Counted from the first letter of the stretch, positions 1 to 10,135 are shown. The stretch is DNA of 64,000 bases from Spongospora subterranea f. sp. subterranea (GCA_049724395.1 JAUGWO010000086.1:1-64000); one strand, 5' to 3'. Notes: generated by a model not told the origin, from the sequence alone. Translations and numbers: made by a program.

Positions 1-71
1 GCAAAACTCTACTTAAATCGTGAAGGTAGTTTACTTGCTTACTTGTTAAAGTAAGGCAGAAAGAATACCTG

Positions 72-782
72 TTGTTACATCAGCCGCCGCCTCCTGTAGT
101 ATATGATTCACCTTCTTGTAGTTGCCAAGACGCCCCATCGCCTGTTTTTCCTCGTGCACTGAATCCATCGACGCTTCATCGTCTGGCACTGAATCCATCA
201 CCCCCCCCCCCTCGTAAAGCTCCTCGTCAGGCAATTCGTCAGGCACAACCACCATCCCCTCCTTCATGCTCAGGATCGTCTGATACTAAATCCACCACCC
301 CCTACGGTTAATCATCACCAACCTGCTCTTCAGGCACCACCACCACCCCCTCCTCTTCAACCTCAGGATCGTCTCAACCCAAATCCACCAACTCCTCCTC
401 AGGCTAACCATCACAAACCTGCTCTTCAGGCATCAAATCCACCACCACCCACTCCTCTTCATGCTCAGGATCGTCTGACATGAAATCCACCACCCCCTCC
501 TCGTCAGGCACTAAATCCATCACCCCCTCCTCTTCATGCTCAGGACCCGTTCCATACCAAATTCACCACCCCCTCCTCGCAAGCTAATCATCACCAACCT
601 GCTCTTCAGGCATCAAATCCACCACCGCCCCCTCCTCTTCATGCTCAGGATCGGCTGATACGAATCCACCACCCCCTCATCGTAAGGCTAATCGTCAGGC
701 TACTCGCAAGGCACTAAATCCACCACCCGCTCCTCGACGTGGTTCACGACCTCCTCCTCGATCCCGGCTGCGAGGCTTGTGA
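72..782 (+). repeat. Degenerate proline-coding minisatellite
   Basis: Imperfect repeats of roughly 35-90 bp built from CCACCACCCCCTCCTC, CATGCTCAGGATCGTCTGA and CAACCTGCTCTTCAGGCA blocks fill this stretch. Read on the plus strand the units encode proline-rich runs such as ALNPPPPP, HHQPALQASN and LHAQDRL, but the frame shifts between units and there are internal stops. One frame runs to a TGA at 780-782. It may be the decayed 3' part of a proline-rich gene starting left of the window, or non-coding satellite with a coding-like look. No function can be assigned. Confidence 0.5.
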
Positions 783-857
783 GCGAACTTGGTCTGCATC
801 AGTCAACTTAAAAACACAGTTTATTTTTTTTAGGACGCAAGAAGTCGCGATATCCGT

Positions 858-1250
858 TTGCTAAATCAGTTTCGATCTTCCAAATGCGACAAACCGCAGG
901 ATCTGATGCAAAGTAGTCACAACGGCGGATGCAGCCCCTATTTTCGCAGCACACCACCTCCGTTGCCTCCAGTTCACTTTGACGGTCCTCCTTCACCGAC
1001 CGAACTACATGCATTATCAGCCGCTTGCAGCCAGTTATTCACCTCTCCCTGAACGCGACCACGCCCAATCACCGCATCTTCCCGTAAGAATTTGAATCCT
1101 CCGCCGCCTCCTCCAAAATGGCCAGCCCATTGCCACCGCAAGATTGCATATGCAGGTTGGTCTCTCTCCACCGTAATTGCTAATTTGGTTCGTCTTCATC
1201 GCTACCGCGGGACGCATTCGTTATTCAAAAAGTGTGACCACCTTGTGGTC
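858..1250 (+). pseudogene. Proline-rich reading frame, broken or intron-containing
   Basis: One plus-strand frame stays open from 858 to about 1250 apart from a single TGA at 1050-1052. Its residues include STPPPLPPVHFDGPPSP before the stop and LNPPPPPPKWPAHC after it. The LNPPPPPP string resembles units of the minisatellite just upstream, so both may be remnants of one proline-rich gene. The stop could lie in an intron, but no clean GT..AG pair was found around it. No domain is recognised. Confidence 0.25.
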
Positions 1251-1833
1251 GGTCAATGAGATATTCAGTAAATTCTAGTCTCCACAATTTTTCTGATCGT
1301 TTTTTACCTACTCCGCCCCAATGATGAACCGCGGAACAAAATCGCTTCAGCAAAGTTCTTTAGAACGTCAAAATTTGAATCTATAGAAAGCACTGTGACC
1401 CTGTATTGTAGTTAATACTAAAAGGAGATCACGCTGCACCTTGCAATATTACAATAATTCAAAGGAGTTTTGACTCTATCTCGTATTGATCTTAAATTTG
1501 GCATATTAGCTTTGCTGGAGTCTCATGGCCATTGGATTCCCTTGGCAGCTCGTCCTTGCCCTCACTTGCTTTCCGTCTTGCCCTTGTCCTTAACTCTGTG
1601 GTGTGATATGATATGGTATGGTACATACTACAAGGCTTTTCCTACTTCCGCCTTTCCCACAGCTGCACCGGCACGTCGACGGCAGCGATGTTAGACCAGC
1701 TGGATTCAGCAACATAACCTGTCCTACGACCATACCGAATGGGACCTGCCCCCACCCGATTACATTGCCTAATACAGAGTCTGATTCACTTGCAAGGTAA
1801 CTTGTATTCATATTATGGCCATGTGGTCAGAGT
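1251..1833. other. Gap: no supported gene
   Basis: Open frames of 60-75 codons exist on both strands but none shows a recognisable motif or a convincing splice structure. Confidence 0.5.
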
Positions 1834-1849
1834 TCAGTAAAGACTAAAC

Positions 1850-3119
1850 ATATCTACATAAAGCAGCCTGCACCGGGGTTCATTCGACTGAATTTGGGCC
1901 ATGGCCTTCTCATGGCTCCAGATTGCTTCGGTCTGTCGGCCGGTAGTGTTTTGTAGGTCGATGCATTTCTTGAGGCGGCTTTTGAATACTTCGCATTGTA
2001 GCACCTGATGTTCTAAGGTTTCGTATGGTTGAGCAGTGTCTGCAATGTTCGGCGAGGCCTCGCGCAGCGTGAAGTTCCGCATCCGCATCTGACGGGTCCA
2101 GGGCTCTTCTGAAAATTAGCATGTGTGGTATGGATTCACCTGGTAGTTTGAGAAACGGATTTCTATCCGGGTAGTTTTGGAAGTCCTGTGTTTACGTTCG
2201 CCTTCAGGTACTGTTATAATTGACTTCGCTCGTATTTCCTAAGTTGTAGTTTGAAGGATGCCAGAAATGGTCCATGCTCTATTTTGGTCCCAATATTCGC
2301 CGCATTTTTTTCTAGTTGATCAATTTCATTGCTTCGTCCTATCGCTTTTGAGTTGTCATTATCAGATGTGCCATTTGTGTGGTGGACATGACTTGGTACG
2401 TAGTGAATGTGTATCTGATTACGACAGGTTAATTTCGCTAGTAGTCGAGCAGAGTCTGCCACAACTGCATATACTCTTCGAGGTTTGATAGGTAATGATT
2501 GGAATTGGCTTACCCAGGATAACGAGTCTGTCATAATGTGGGTCGTTCTGTTTTTGAATCTCTGATCTAGGGCCAGTTCTAGACCAGCATGTACTGCAAT
2601 GATCTCGGCTTCGTAACTCGAGGTGATTTTGCGACTCAGTTTGATTTGCGACTTCTCCTCATTGTGATTTGCCTCTACACCTTTGGTGCTTTGTATCGAA
2701 TAAGGGCAGCAGCACCCCCTTTTTTGCCTTTAGTATAACTGCCATCAGTCCATATTTCTACATCCTGAGTCTCGTGGAAGAAGTGCGTTTCGTTTGTGCT
2801 TTTCAATTGCCTGCTATCGCGTGGATTTGTCAGTCCAGCGCTGTATACAGAGGAGGCATCGGCAATATCTAGCGGGCGCAATTGTTTTGTATCCGTGACT
2901 GTCCTGAGAAGCTTTAAATTCGCCAAGCCATCGCAATCCTATCCATTTGGTGTAGTCCTGTCCCAGTTGTGATCCGTTGGCGCGCGCGGCTAAAACCGTC
3001 AGCATCGTGGCTGCGCTAATAATTTTGTCAACAATAACGTAGACCACAGAATAATCCGTTACACCGTAGTTTTCACTAAAGCACAAATATATCCCGTAGT
3101 TTTGGTGATCCGACCACAA
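1850..3119 (-). mobile_element. Truncated LINE (non-LTR retrotransposon) with RNase H domain
   Basis: On the minus strand a ribonuclease H domain is readable: EIWTDGSYTKGKKGGAA near 2750 (first catalytic Asp), SSYEAEIIAVHAGLELAL near 2600 (Glu), HIMTDSLSWVSQF near 2530 (Asp) and IHIHYVPSHV near 2420 (His region). Further down, at about 1960-2080, lies the C-terminal zinc-knuckle pattern typical of LINEs (C-x2-C, then ETLEHQVLQC), split by a frame change between CRHC and PYETLEH. Upstream, about 2880-3010, is the linker from the reverse transcriptase, but no RT catalytic motif is seen. The copy is therefore 5'-truncated, carries at least two frame changes, and is dead. Confidence 0.75.
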
Positions 3120-3326
3120 CAGACTCGGACAGCTGATTTATGAACTTACCTTTGAACTGTACGCAGACAACTGGATCAATCCACTAGTCCGTTGGATCAG
3201 CAAACCAGTGACCAGTACGTTACCCTGGGTACAACTTGTTCAAGTCATTTGACTTCAAGAAAGAATTGTTGCGGAAGGGTAATACGGTCCAATTGTCCGG
3301 TGAGCGAGTCGAAATTGGAGTTTGGT

Positions 3327-6300
3327 TCAGTTAAAGCCTATAGCATTACTGTCATAACTGCAGACTCCATCTTCGCGTAGATGGAAAATGTGGGACAAAC
3401 TTATCGCAGCTGAGTTCAGTTCAACCACCCTGAAAAATTGCTGCATTAGCCAGGGGTCGATGATGAAGAGCCACTTGGTCAACAAACTCATTGCCGCGTC
3501 CAGCACTGCTATCTCGAACTGCTCTTCAGGATCGGCCCCTTTGCCTAATGCAATCAATTCTTCAGGGCTGGCTGACAGGAACTCAATGCGATAAGTTTGC
3601 CCATCTGGGATTGAGGAGGGGATGTCGGCATCGTTCGTCAAGAAGGTTGCGCGCCATTCTGAGTAGTGATGAACTGGTCAATGAGCTCGGTTAAATTGCA
3701 CGTCATCGATGGGAATATTCGTTGCTGGCGTCTGGTAGCATGAATCCTTGTGAAAAAGGGAGAAAGACACCGAAATACTTTCTTGAATGAGCTGTTCAAG
3801 CAATGAGATACATCTTTGATGCGAATTGAGAACTTACTGGTAAACAGAGACTGCAGTAGACATAGTCGTATGAATTTGAATGAAACCGGGAGTCAACATG
3901 ACGATCTCGGAAATGCCTGCCCATGGTTTCAGAACGAGGACAATAATAAGCGCACGAAAGACATTGATATCCCGAGATGAATTTGACGCCAGGTACAGGT
4001 GGTAATCATTGGCAACTACCATGTATTGTTTCAGTGAAGGATGATTGGCAGAACATATTTCAGCTTCAATCAGCAATAGTGCTTGTTTGACAAAGGCCAA
4101 AGAGGGAGTAGTGCCAGTATGTTTGTCTCGAATGTGTTGGCGAATAACCGGGAGATTGGACTTGACATATCCAGCAGTTTTCGAGTTTAATCAAGCAGCT
4201 CAGCTCTCTCAAATGTCATAAAGAGTGAGACTGGAGAGACCTTCATCCTCTTAACATGGTCACTGATCAGGCTTTCTCCGTACTTGGATCTGCAACATTG
4301 AAGGACATGTCTCCCAAAATTCCATCACTCACGGGAAGTTTCAACTCATGACCTAACACTTACCCGGACATGCCTGCCACCAATTTCGTCGATCACACAA
4401 GCAACCAAGCTCGTGAGGACTGCCTTGCAAATAATGTCGCAAATCCGCGGCATTGCCACAACCACGGCTAGTAATTCTTTATCGTGGGTCTCTCTGATTT
4501 CGGCAGGTGCGGGGAAATGAAAGATGCGAATGAAATGCTACTTTTATCGATTCATCCAAACATATCCTTGCCTGTGACTAATATCTGTGATGGCAAACTT
4601 GAGGCATCAGTTTGGTAGGGGTGGGCACATGACGGTGAAAGTCCGGAGTTAACCGGTTAACCTGACGGTCCCGGTTAACCGGTCAAACGCTTTTTTTGTA
4701 ACCGGTTAACCGCCCGGTTAACCGGTCAAATCTTGCAAAAATAGAAGTTGGATTTTCTGAACCCAACGCCTTATTCAGACTATGTAGGTCACCCCTAATA
4801 TCGTTAAAACTTTCGTACGGCATTTTTCTGACCTCGCAATTAGCAATCGGCAATCACTAGTCAATACACACCATTTTTCAATTAATTTTGTCTACTGTAT
4901 ATCTTTCAACTGCCTTGCTTCAATAATGAGTGATTCCTATTCCCTCGATCGTAGTAGCTGTTCTTCCAATTCAGATTTGGAGACTTTGCCCACTGATGGT
5001 GCTATTACTGTTCCATCGCAAACAGTAACTTCAAAGGTTACCAACTGTGGTCGTAAGCGCAAATTATCTGCCAACTCTTCTTGGATTTGGAATTATTTTG
5101 AAAAACGCGATACTGGCATCATCTGCTCTCAGTGTTCCAGCAAAAAGCGAAAGATCTATTCTATCAGAACCGGAAATAGCTCGCTTAAACGTCATCTTGA
5201 GGTCGCCCACAAACTCAAGCAAGATGGCAAAACAGGAGATCCCAACCAGAGTACTCTGGATGTAACTGGTAATGTGGTGGATCCTCTGGCGATGGATGAT
5301 GAAAAGAAGGCGGAACTGCTGAAATCTTTGGTGGAGTTTGTTGTTGATAACAAGCAACCCTTCCGTTTGGTTGAGTCCAAGTCGTTTGCAATCTTCTGCA
5401 GCAAAATGAACCGCAGATTTATCTTGCCTAGCCGTCGTACTTTCGTGAGGTCCTTGCATGACGAATATGCAGAAGCCCTGCAAAGCTTTTTGTTACAAAT
5501 CGAGCGCATTCCTGGCCAAGTAGCACTCACGTTAGATGGATGGTCTTCAAGAGTCATGAAGGGGTATTTGGTTATCACAATGCACTGGATAGACGAAAGA
5601 TGGTGCTTGAAAAATGCTGTATTGGAATTTAAATATTTTCCTCGTCCTCATAACCAGCATACCACAAGTGACTTGATAATCACGATTTTGAAGGAATTTA
5701 ATATCCATACAAAAGTTCGCGCGATCACGTCGGATAGTGGTGGCGAGATGGTTCCAGCCATCAAACTTGTTCACTCCTATCTCCAGCGTGAGTTGGCGTT
5801 AAATTTCTGCAGTACAATCGACTTTCATATGCGCTGTGTTTGCCATGTGATAAACCGAGCTGTTGTTGACGCGACTGCGCTAATCAAACGTGAGGTTTCA
5901 TTGCTCCGAGATCTGCTGAAGATGGTTCGAGGTTCAGGGATGATCCGTCAAAAATATGCTGATCTCAGTGTAGTGCTTGGTCGGGCAACAAAGCAAGTTG
6001 TGCCGAATCTAGATGTCGAAACTAGATGGAACTCTATGTTCTTGATGGTTGAAGATTCCTTCAAGAATAAAGACATTTTGGAGGCTATCTGCAATCAAGA
6101 GGAGTTCCTGGACAAGCTTGGGCCGTTGAAATTGTCAGACATGGATTGGCGCATTCTCAAATCCTGCAAAGATTTCCTGTCTTCGGCGTATCAGTGCACA
6201 AAGGCTGCAAGTGGTCAAAATTTCGTCACGCTTGCCATGCAGCCATTGATCTACTCACATCTAAAAAGCCTATGTGAGTCTACCATTTCAGGCACTACAA

Positions 6301-7189
6301 CTACAGGGTTCACAACCCCCAAAGTTAAAGCTGCGGCAGAGGCGATGCTATACAAGCTTGAGAAGTATTCCGGGAACCTGAACAACAACACGGCTACCAT
6401 CGCTTTGTTCTTGGATCCAAGACGAAGCAGCTCTGATGCGTCTGAGGAAACGAAGCGATTAATCCGAGAAATCTTAGCTACTGATTATGGTTATTTGCCT
6501 GTTCAGCAGGAGGACATGGACTCAACAGCATTCAATCTGTTTGCTTCCCTGTCGGACCCACAGCAGGACGTTGTCACGGATGAAGTGGAAGACTTCTGCT
6601 TCATGACTTTGAAGGCCGATAAGTCGTGTAAATGTCCAGTCGCGTGGTGGAAGCAGCAGACTGGGCGCTTCCCGAAGCTAAGCCTTCTGGCTCGTGATAC
6701 TCTGATGATAATGGGGTCGTCTGTCGCTTCGGAATCAGCCTTCTCTGATTCTGGTGATTTTGTTAGTGCCGATCGCACAATGTTATCTGACGAGAACATA
6801 ACGGTGATGATGAAATTACGGTCGTGGAACCGTTTGATCGGCAAGTTTGATTAAATAAATATATTTATGGAGTTTGTCGTTAAATTTTAAATTAACCGGT
6901 TAACTGGTTGGTTAACCGGTTAATTAACTGGTTAACCGGTCCGGTGTTTTTTTGGGACCGGTTAACCATTGACCGACTTGTGCCCACCCCTAGATTCGGG
7001 GTCAACTGGCGGCTCGTGATTGAGACGAACAAGGAGGGATCCTTCAGAGTTCGTTCCTGTTCAGGTCGTCGAATGCTGCTGCTGCGAAAGGTATAAGGCA
7101 ACCCCCATGCCGGTAACATCTAAGCCGCGAGCGACCCTGAAAATGCTGTGAACATTAGAGGCATCGAACACGCCGACTTTAGCCATGAT
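3327..7189 (-). CDS. Unidentified multi-exon host gene, interrupted by a hAT element
   Basis: Several minus-strand stretches look coding and line up with plausible introns, but I do not recognise the protein. They are a possible start MAKVGVFDASNVHSIFR at 7189, a segment RRPEQERTLKDPSLFVSI at about 7040, ETHDKELLAVVVAMPRICD at about 4490, ISDHVKRMKVSPVSLFMTF at about 4240, an 88-codon stretch 3834-4100 (IEAEICSANHPSLKQYMVV), and a last exon 3327-3641 (SPEELIALGKGADPEEQFE) ending in TAA. The predicted protein is mostly helical and has no signal peptide. The 2.4-kb hAT transposon sits between the second and third segments, so the gene is probably broken, unless the flanks belong to two genes. 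Exon joins are not all resolved. Confidence 0.35.
4616..6992 (+). mobile_element. hAT DNA transposon, apparently whole
   Basis: The element is bounded by a perfect 14-bp inverted repeat, TAGGGGTGGGCACA at 4616-4629 and its complement at 6979-6992. Just inside each end is a cluster of palindromic GGTTAACCGGTTAACC-type motifs (about 4653-4730 and 6890-6965), the kind of subterminal array that hAT transposases bind. One uninterrupted transposase gene fills the interior. A clean 8-bp target duplication is not visible: the flanks CAGTTTGG and GATTCGGG match at only four positions, so the flanks may have drifted or the exact end may differ by one base. Confidence 0.88.
4926..6854 (+). CDS. hAT family transposase
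   Basis: 642 codons with no interruption. Residues about 48-98 form a BED-type zinc finger (WNYFEKRDTGIICSQC, then SSLKRHLEVAH gives the C-x2-C and H-x-H ligands). The catalytic core shows LTLDGWSSRVMKGYL around residue 200 (first Asp), FHMRCVCHVINRAV around 300 (the CxxH element) and LDVETRWNSMFLM around 360. The C-terminal dimerisation region is clear at about 550-640 (CPVAWWKQQTGRFPKL, SSVASESAFSDSGD). The enzyme would cut and paste its own element. The intact frame suggests recent activity or selection. No intron is needed. Confidence 0.93.
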   Translation: MSDSYSLDRSSCSSNSDLETLPTDGAITVPSQTVTSKVTNCGRKRKLSANSSWIWNYFEKRDTGIICSQCSSKKRKIYSIRTGNSSLKRHLEVAHKLKQDGKTGDPNQSTLDVTGNVVDPLAMDDEKKAELLKSLVEFVVDNKQPFRLVESKSFAIFCSKMNRRFILPSRRTFVRSLHDEYAEALQSFLLQIERIPGQVALTLDGWSSRVMKGYLVITMHWIDERWCLKNAVLEFKYFPRPHNQHTTSDLIITILKEFNIHTKVRAITSDSGGEMVPAIKLVHSYLQRELALNFCSTIDFHMRCVCHVINRAVVDATALIKREVSLLRDLLKMVRGSGMIRQKYADLSVVLGRATKQVVPNLDVETRWNSMFLMVEDSFKNKDILEAICNQEEFLDKLGPLKLSDMDWRILKSCKDFLSSAYQCTKAASGQNFVTLAMQPLIYSHLKSLCESTISGTTTTGFTTPKVKAAAEAMLYKLEKYSGNLNNNTATIALFLDPRRSSSDASEETKRLIREILATDYGYLPVQQEDMDSTAFNLFASLSDPQQDVVTDEVEDFCFMTLKADKSCKCPVAWWKQQTGRFPKLSLLARDTLMIMGSSVASESAFSDSGDFVSADRTMLSDENITVMMKLRSWNRLIGKFD

Positions 7190-7336
7190 GACGAACGGCC
7201 ACGATGATCATCCGTTACCATCCCCTGGCCAAAGTTTCGACCGCCCTGACAGGTGAACAAAGTTTGGAGTGTTTTAGGAAGTGAACAATTTAACGGTACT
7301 CAGTGCCCAAAGCTTTCAGTTGAACACGTTGATATA

Positions 7337-9919
7337 CAGTACCGGACATCTTAACTTGACACGCTTTTCAATTTGGAATTTGAAAACTGCGCGCACAATT
7401 TAAGAAACACCGTGCGGGTAAAATTAAATTGCGCAATTGCAACTGATAAACCAACAGTAATTATTCATGTGTATCAAATTTGGAGGTCTTCCAGCATCCT
7501 TTTTGGCAGGCTGCGATGGCGCTTGTATTTCTTAACAGCAAATTCTACCTGGCGTGGCGATAGTTTATTGCCGTCTTGACCGGTCACTCGATACGCATCG
7601 ATATATCGATAACACTTTCTGGCGAATCTTCGGATCTGTGTCAACGACACGCTTGAAAGAGCGATCGGCACGATCTTCACTAGATCCCGAAAAGAATATG
7701 TACAATTCTTCCTGATGAAACTTTTACACGCCGCCCAGAACATTTCTATAAAATTCATTTCGCAGTGAAACTTTGGATAATAGTCGATGATTCCACCACT
7801 TTGTTCCACGATTTCCGTTAACCACTCCCGCTGCTCTTGGAAATCGGGTTGTTCCTGCAGCAATGCCCGCGCACCAGCTAACGACATGGAATTATTCCAC
7901 AGTCCACGTTCAGTCAGAATCGTTCGGAGTCCTTTCTGTACGCCTTGATCATCCTGCATGGGCTGAGTCACTTTTTGGCCTTCCTGGATGAACCATCCGT
8001 TCCGTTGAGACCTGATGTTCTTTCCGCCATCTTTTACTGTTAGGACCTTTGCGTTGAGTGCATCGGGTGGCAGGGCATGATGGTTCTGCGAGTTATCAAA
8101 CAGGACCAAAGCTTGACAATTCGGATGGAGAATCCTGAAAATTGGCAAAACTTTATCGCCCAGCTGCTTTGCTAGATCAGCATTCGTCCAGTATCCATCC
8201 GAGTTTTTACCGGGCTTTATGATTACCACTGATTGAATAGGAACGCCAGGGTTCTGAGCTTGCTGTTCGTCATCGAGTTTTAGGGGCCCATGACACTCGC
8301 ACAAAAATTCTGACACCATTACACTCCTCCCTTCTCCCTTGGGCCGTAATGGCATATGGTTATCATCAATCCATATAGTTTTTTTCCCGTCGTAAGAGCT
8401 GAAGCATGATTCATCATGTGTTAATAAAATTAATTTTTTCTCCCCGGGTGCAAGCGTTGGCTCCACAATATTCATCAGCTCGTCTCCTTCAAATTTTGCC
8501 ATCCTTCGATCGTAGACGTCCATTCGAGATAAAAACGACTCTCTATATATGACGACATCTTCCCTTTCATGGCCGTCATTATACAGACCTTTCTTATATC
8601 CTCCAAAACGCAAACCCAGCGTGTTCAACCACCGTGTTGCCGTTCTTTCTGAGATCGTGACAGGATTACCCATTTTCAAACGGACGTGTAATTCAGCTTT
8701 CACCCATTGCGAGAATGATAATCCAGATACAGCGTCGTTCCGCTGCGATCGTAGCCATATCATGCATTCCTTGGCGACATCTTCGTCATTCACAAGTGAT
8801 TTGACCTTGATAAAACAACCTTGGCGGTGACATGGTAGCTTTTGGTGACGAAGGAAAAAACTCGCCCATCGCCTGATCTTTCGCGAATATGATTCAGCAT
8901 TGTTGTTTGGAAAAAACTGAGATGCAACTTGTTTCGAAGCTTGCATCATCGTAATAGAGTTCTGACGCAAAGTAAGATATTGCTTAATTGCATGATATCG
9001 AAGATAATCATATTTGGAAATGTCCTTCAAGCTTTTTTCGATGGTTTGGGAGCAGTTGAAGGCTGTAAGATCTTCAAGAAGTTTTAGGGCACTGTGGCCG
9101 GAGATATCTTTCCCATTTTCTGACTCAGAATCGGACGATAATCCATCGCAAACCGACTGCCCATTAGTGGTTTGTCGAACGCATGAACTAAAATACTCCC
9201 GAATCTTGTGATTGTTTGATGACGAGTCGATTTTCGCTTGGTTGGCTTTTTTTCTTCTCCACAACGTAGTCGTGCTATTCTTAGAGTAACTGTTACGAAG
9301 ATGTGATCCAGCTCCAGGGATCCATTTCAAAAACGAGGTCGTTGATGAATCAATTTCTTTGTCAGTCAAGACCTCATCATTCGAAAAGTAAAAATCATCA
9401 CCTTGACTGTCGCTATGATCAGCATCAGGTTCAGGTTCGGCCAACGACTTCAATTTTTTGCATTCTCTCGCGTGGTGTAATTGCATTGAGCGTTTAGTTT
9501 TACGAGCCATTGAAATTGAGGACTGAGATTGAATTGGTTTCGATACGTTAGCAGGGTCGTCGTGAAAATCACAGGATTTCGAGGGGGTGACCTGGGTCTA
9601 GTTTTGTATACGCACTAACAAAACTGCGGGCGCAGTAACAATGTGCGCGCGCAAAAAAACCTAATATGCGTACGCAAAAATTGAGGTGTTTCGTTTTCGC
9701 CCATACAAAATTCAATTTCCTTGCCCACCATACAAACGGGAAATTCTATTTCACAGTCAATATTTGACTTTGAAAAAATCTAACTCTGTCACAATGTTGA
9801 TCTCGCCGAGATCTAACCAATAACAGCGAGTGTTGAAACAAAAACCACATAATCGTTCCTCTGAAACAAATTCCCGTGGGTCCCATACAAAGTGTGTCAG
9901 GTTAAGCTGTCCGGTACTG
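7337..9919 (-). mobile_element. Tc1/mariner-superfamily DNA transposon, apparently whole
   Basis: Inverted ends of about 26 bp: the left end begins CAGTACCGGACATCTTAAC at 7337, and the right end reads inward as CAGTACCGGACAGCTTAAC from 9919. There are two mismatches over the 26 bp. Both ends are flanked by TA (7335-7336 and 9920-9921), the target duplication expected of IS630/Tc1/mariner elements. The interior holds one long open transposase on the minus strand. The right flank continues directly into a foldback repeat, which the element seems to have entered. Confidence 0.9.
7474..9510 (-). CDS. DDE transposase (DDE_3-like, fungal long-spacing type)
   Basis: 678 codons, open throughout. The N-terminal third is basic and serine-rich with a possible helix-turn-helix region (GNPVTISERTATRWLNTLG, about residues 285-303). 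The catalytic fold shows ILLTHDESCFSSYDGKKTI (first Asp), QALVLFDNSQNHHALP (second Asp) and YYPKFHCEMNFIEMFWA (Glu). The phrases PGKNSDGYWTNADL and LTERGLW are also typical of DDE proteins that are abundant in fungal genomes. The second Asp and the Glu are more than 100 residues apart, far beyond the 34-39 of classical Tc1/mariner. The intact frame plus good ends suggest a young insertion. Confidence 0.88.
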   Translation of the reverse strand: MARKTKRSMQLHHARECKKLKSLAEPEPDADHSDSQGDDFYFSNDEVLTDKEIDSSTTSFLKWIPGAGSHLRNSYSKNSTTTLWRRKKANQAKIDSSSNNHKIREYFSSCVRQTTNGQSVCDGLSSDSESENGKDISGHSALKLLEDLTAFNCSQTIEKSLKDISKYDYLRYHAIKQYLTLRQNSITMMQASKQVASQFFPNNNAESYSRKIRRWASFFLRHQKLPCHRQGCFIKVKSLVNDEDVAKECMIWLRSQRNDAVSGLSFSQWVKAELHVRLKMGNPVTISERTATRWLNTLGLRFGGYKKGLYNDGHEREDVVIYRESFLSRMDVYDRRMAKFEGDELMNIVEPTLAPGEKKLILLTHDESCFSSYDGKKTIWIDDNHMPLRPKGEGRSVMVSEFLCECHGPLKLDDEQQAQNPGVPIQSVVIIKPGKNSDGYWTNADLAKQLGDKVLPIFRILHPNCQALVLFDNSQNHHALPPDALNAKVLTVKDGGKNIRSQRNGWFIQEGQKVTQPMQDDQGVQKGLRTILTERGLWNNSMSLAGARALLQEQPDFQEQREWLTEIVEQSGGIIDYYPKFHCEMNFIEMFWAACKSFIRKNCTYSFRDLVKIVPIALSSVSLTQIRRFARKCYRYIDAYRVTGQDGNKLSPRQVEFAVKKYKRHRSLPKRMLEDLQI

Positions 9920-10135
9920 TACCAAGATATTGAATTCACTGGCTTGAAAAAGTGCGGCCAGTGAATCAAGCCAGTGAATTCAACGTACCCAATATATATT
10001 GACCAAGAGCCACAATCAGTTTGTTGCCAGTCTATTCTCGTATCTATAGTACAAAGACTGGCCACTTTAACTGGCCATCCGCGCACTTTTCGAAATGGCC
10101 AGTTAAAGTGGCCAGTCTTTTCTGGGCCCCCATTT
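9920..10135. repeat. Foldback (MITE-like) repeat with nested hairpins
   Basis: Two palindromes are nested here. GAATTCACTGGCTTG (9942-9956) pairs with CAAGCCAGTGAATTC (about 9969-9983). A longer 26-bp arm beginning AAAGACTGGCCACTTTAAC (about 10052-10077) pairs perfectly with its complement at about 10094-10119 across a 16-nt loop. The words CTGGCCACTTTAA, GGCCAGTGAATC and TACCAAGATATTG recur at 37,965-38,115, so this is a dispersed family. No coding capacity. Confidence 0.7.
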
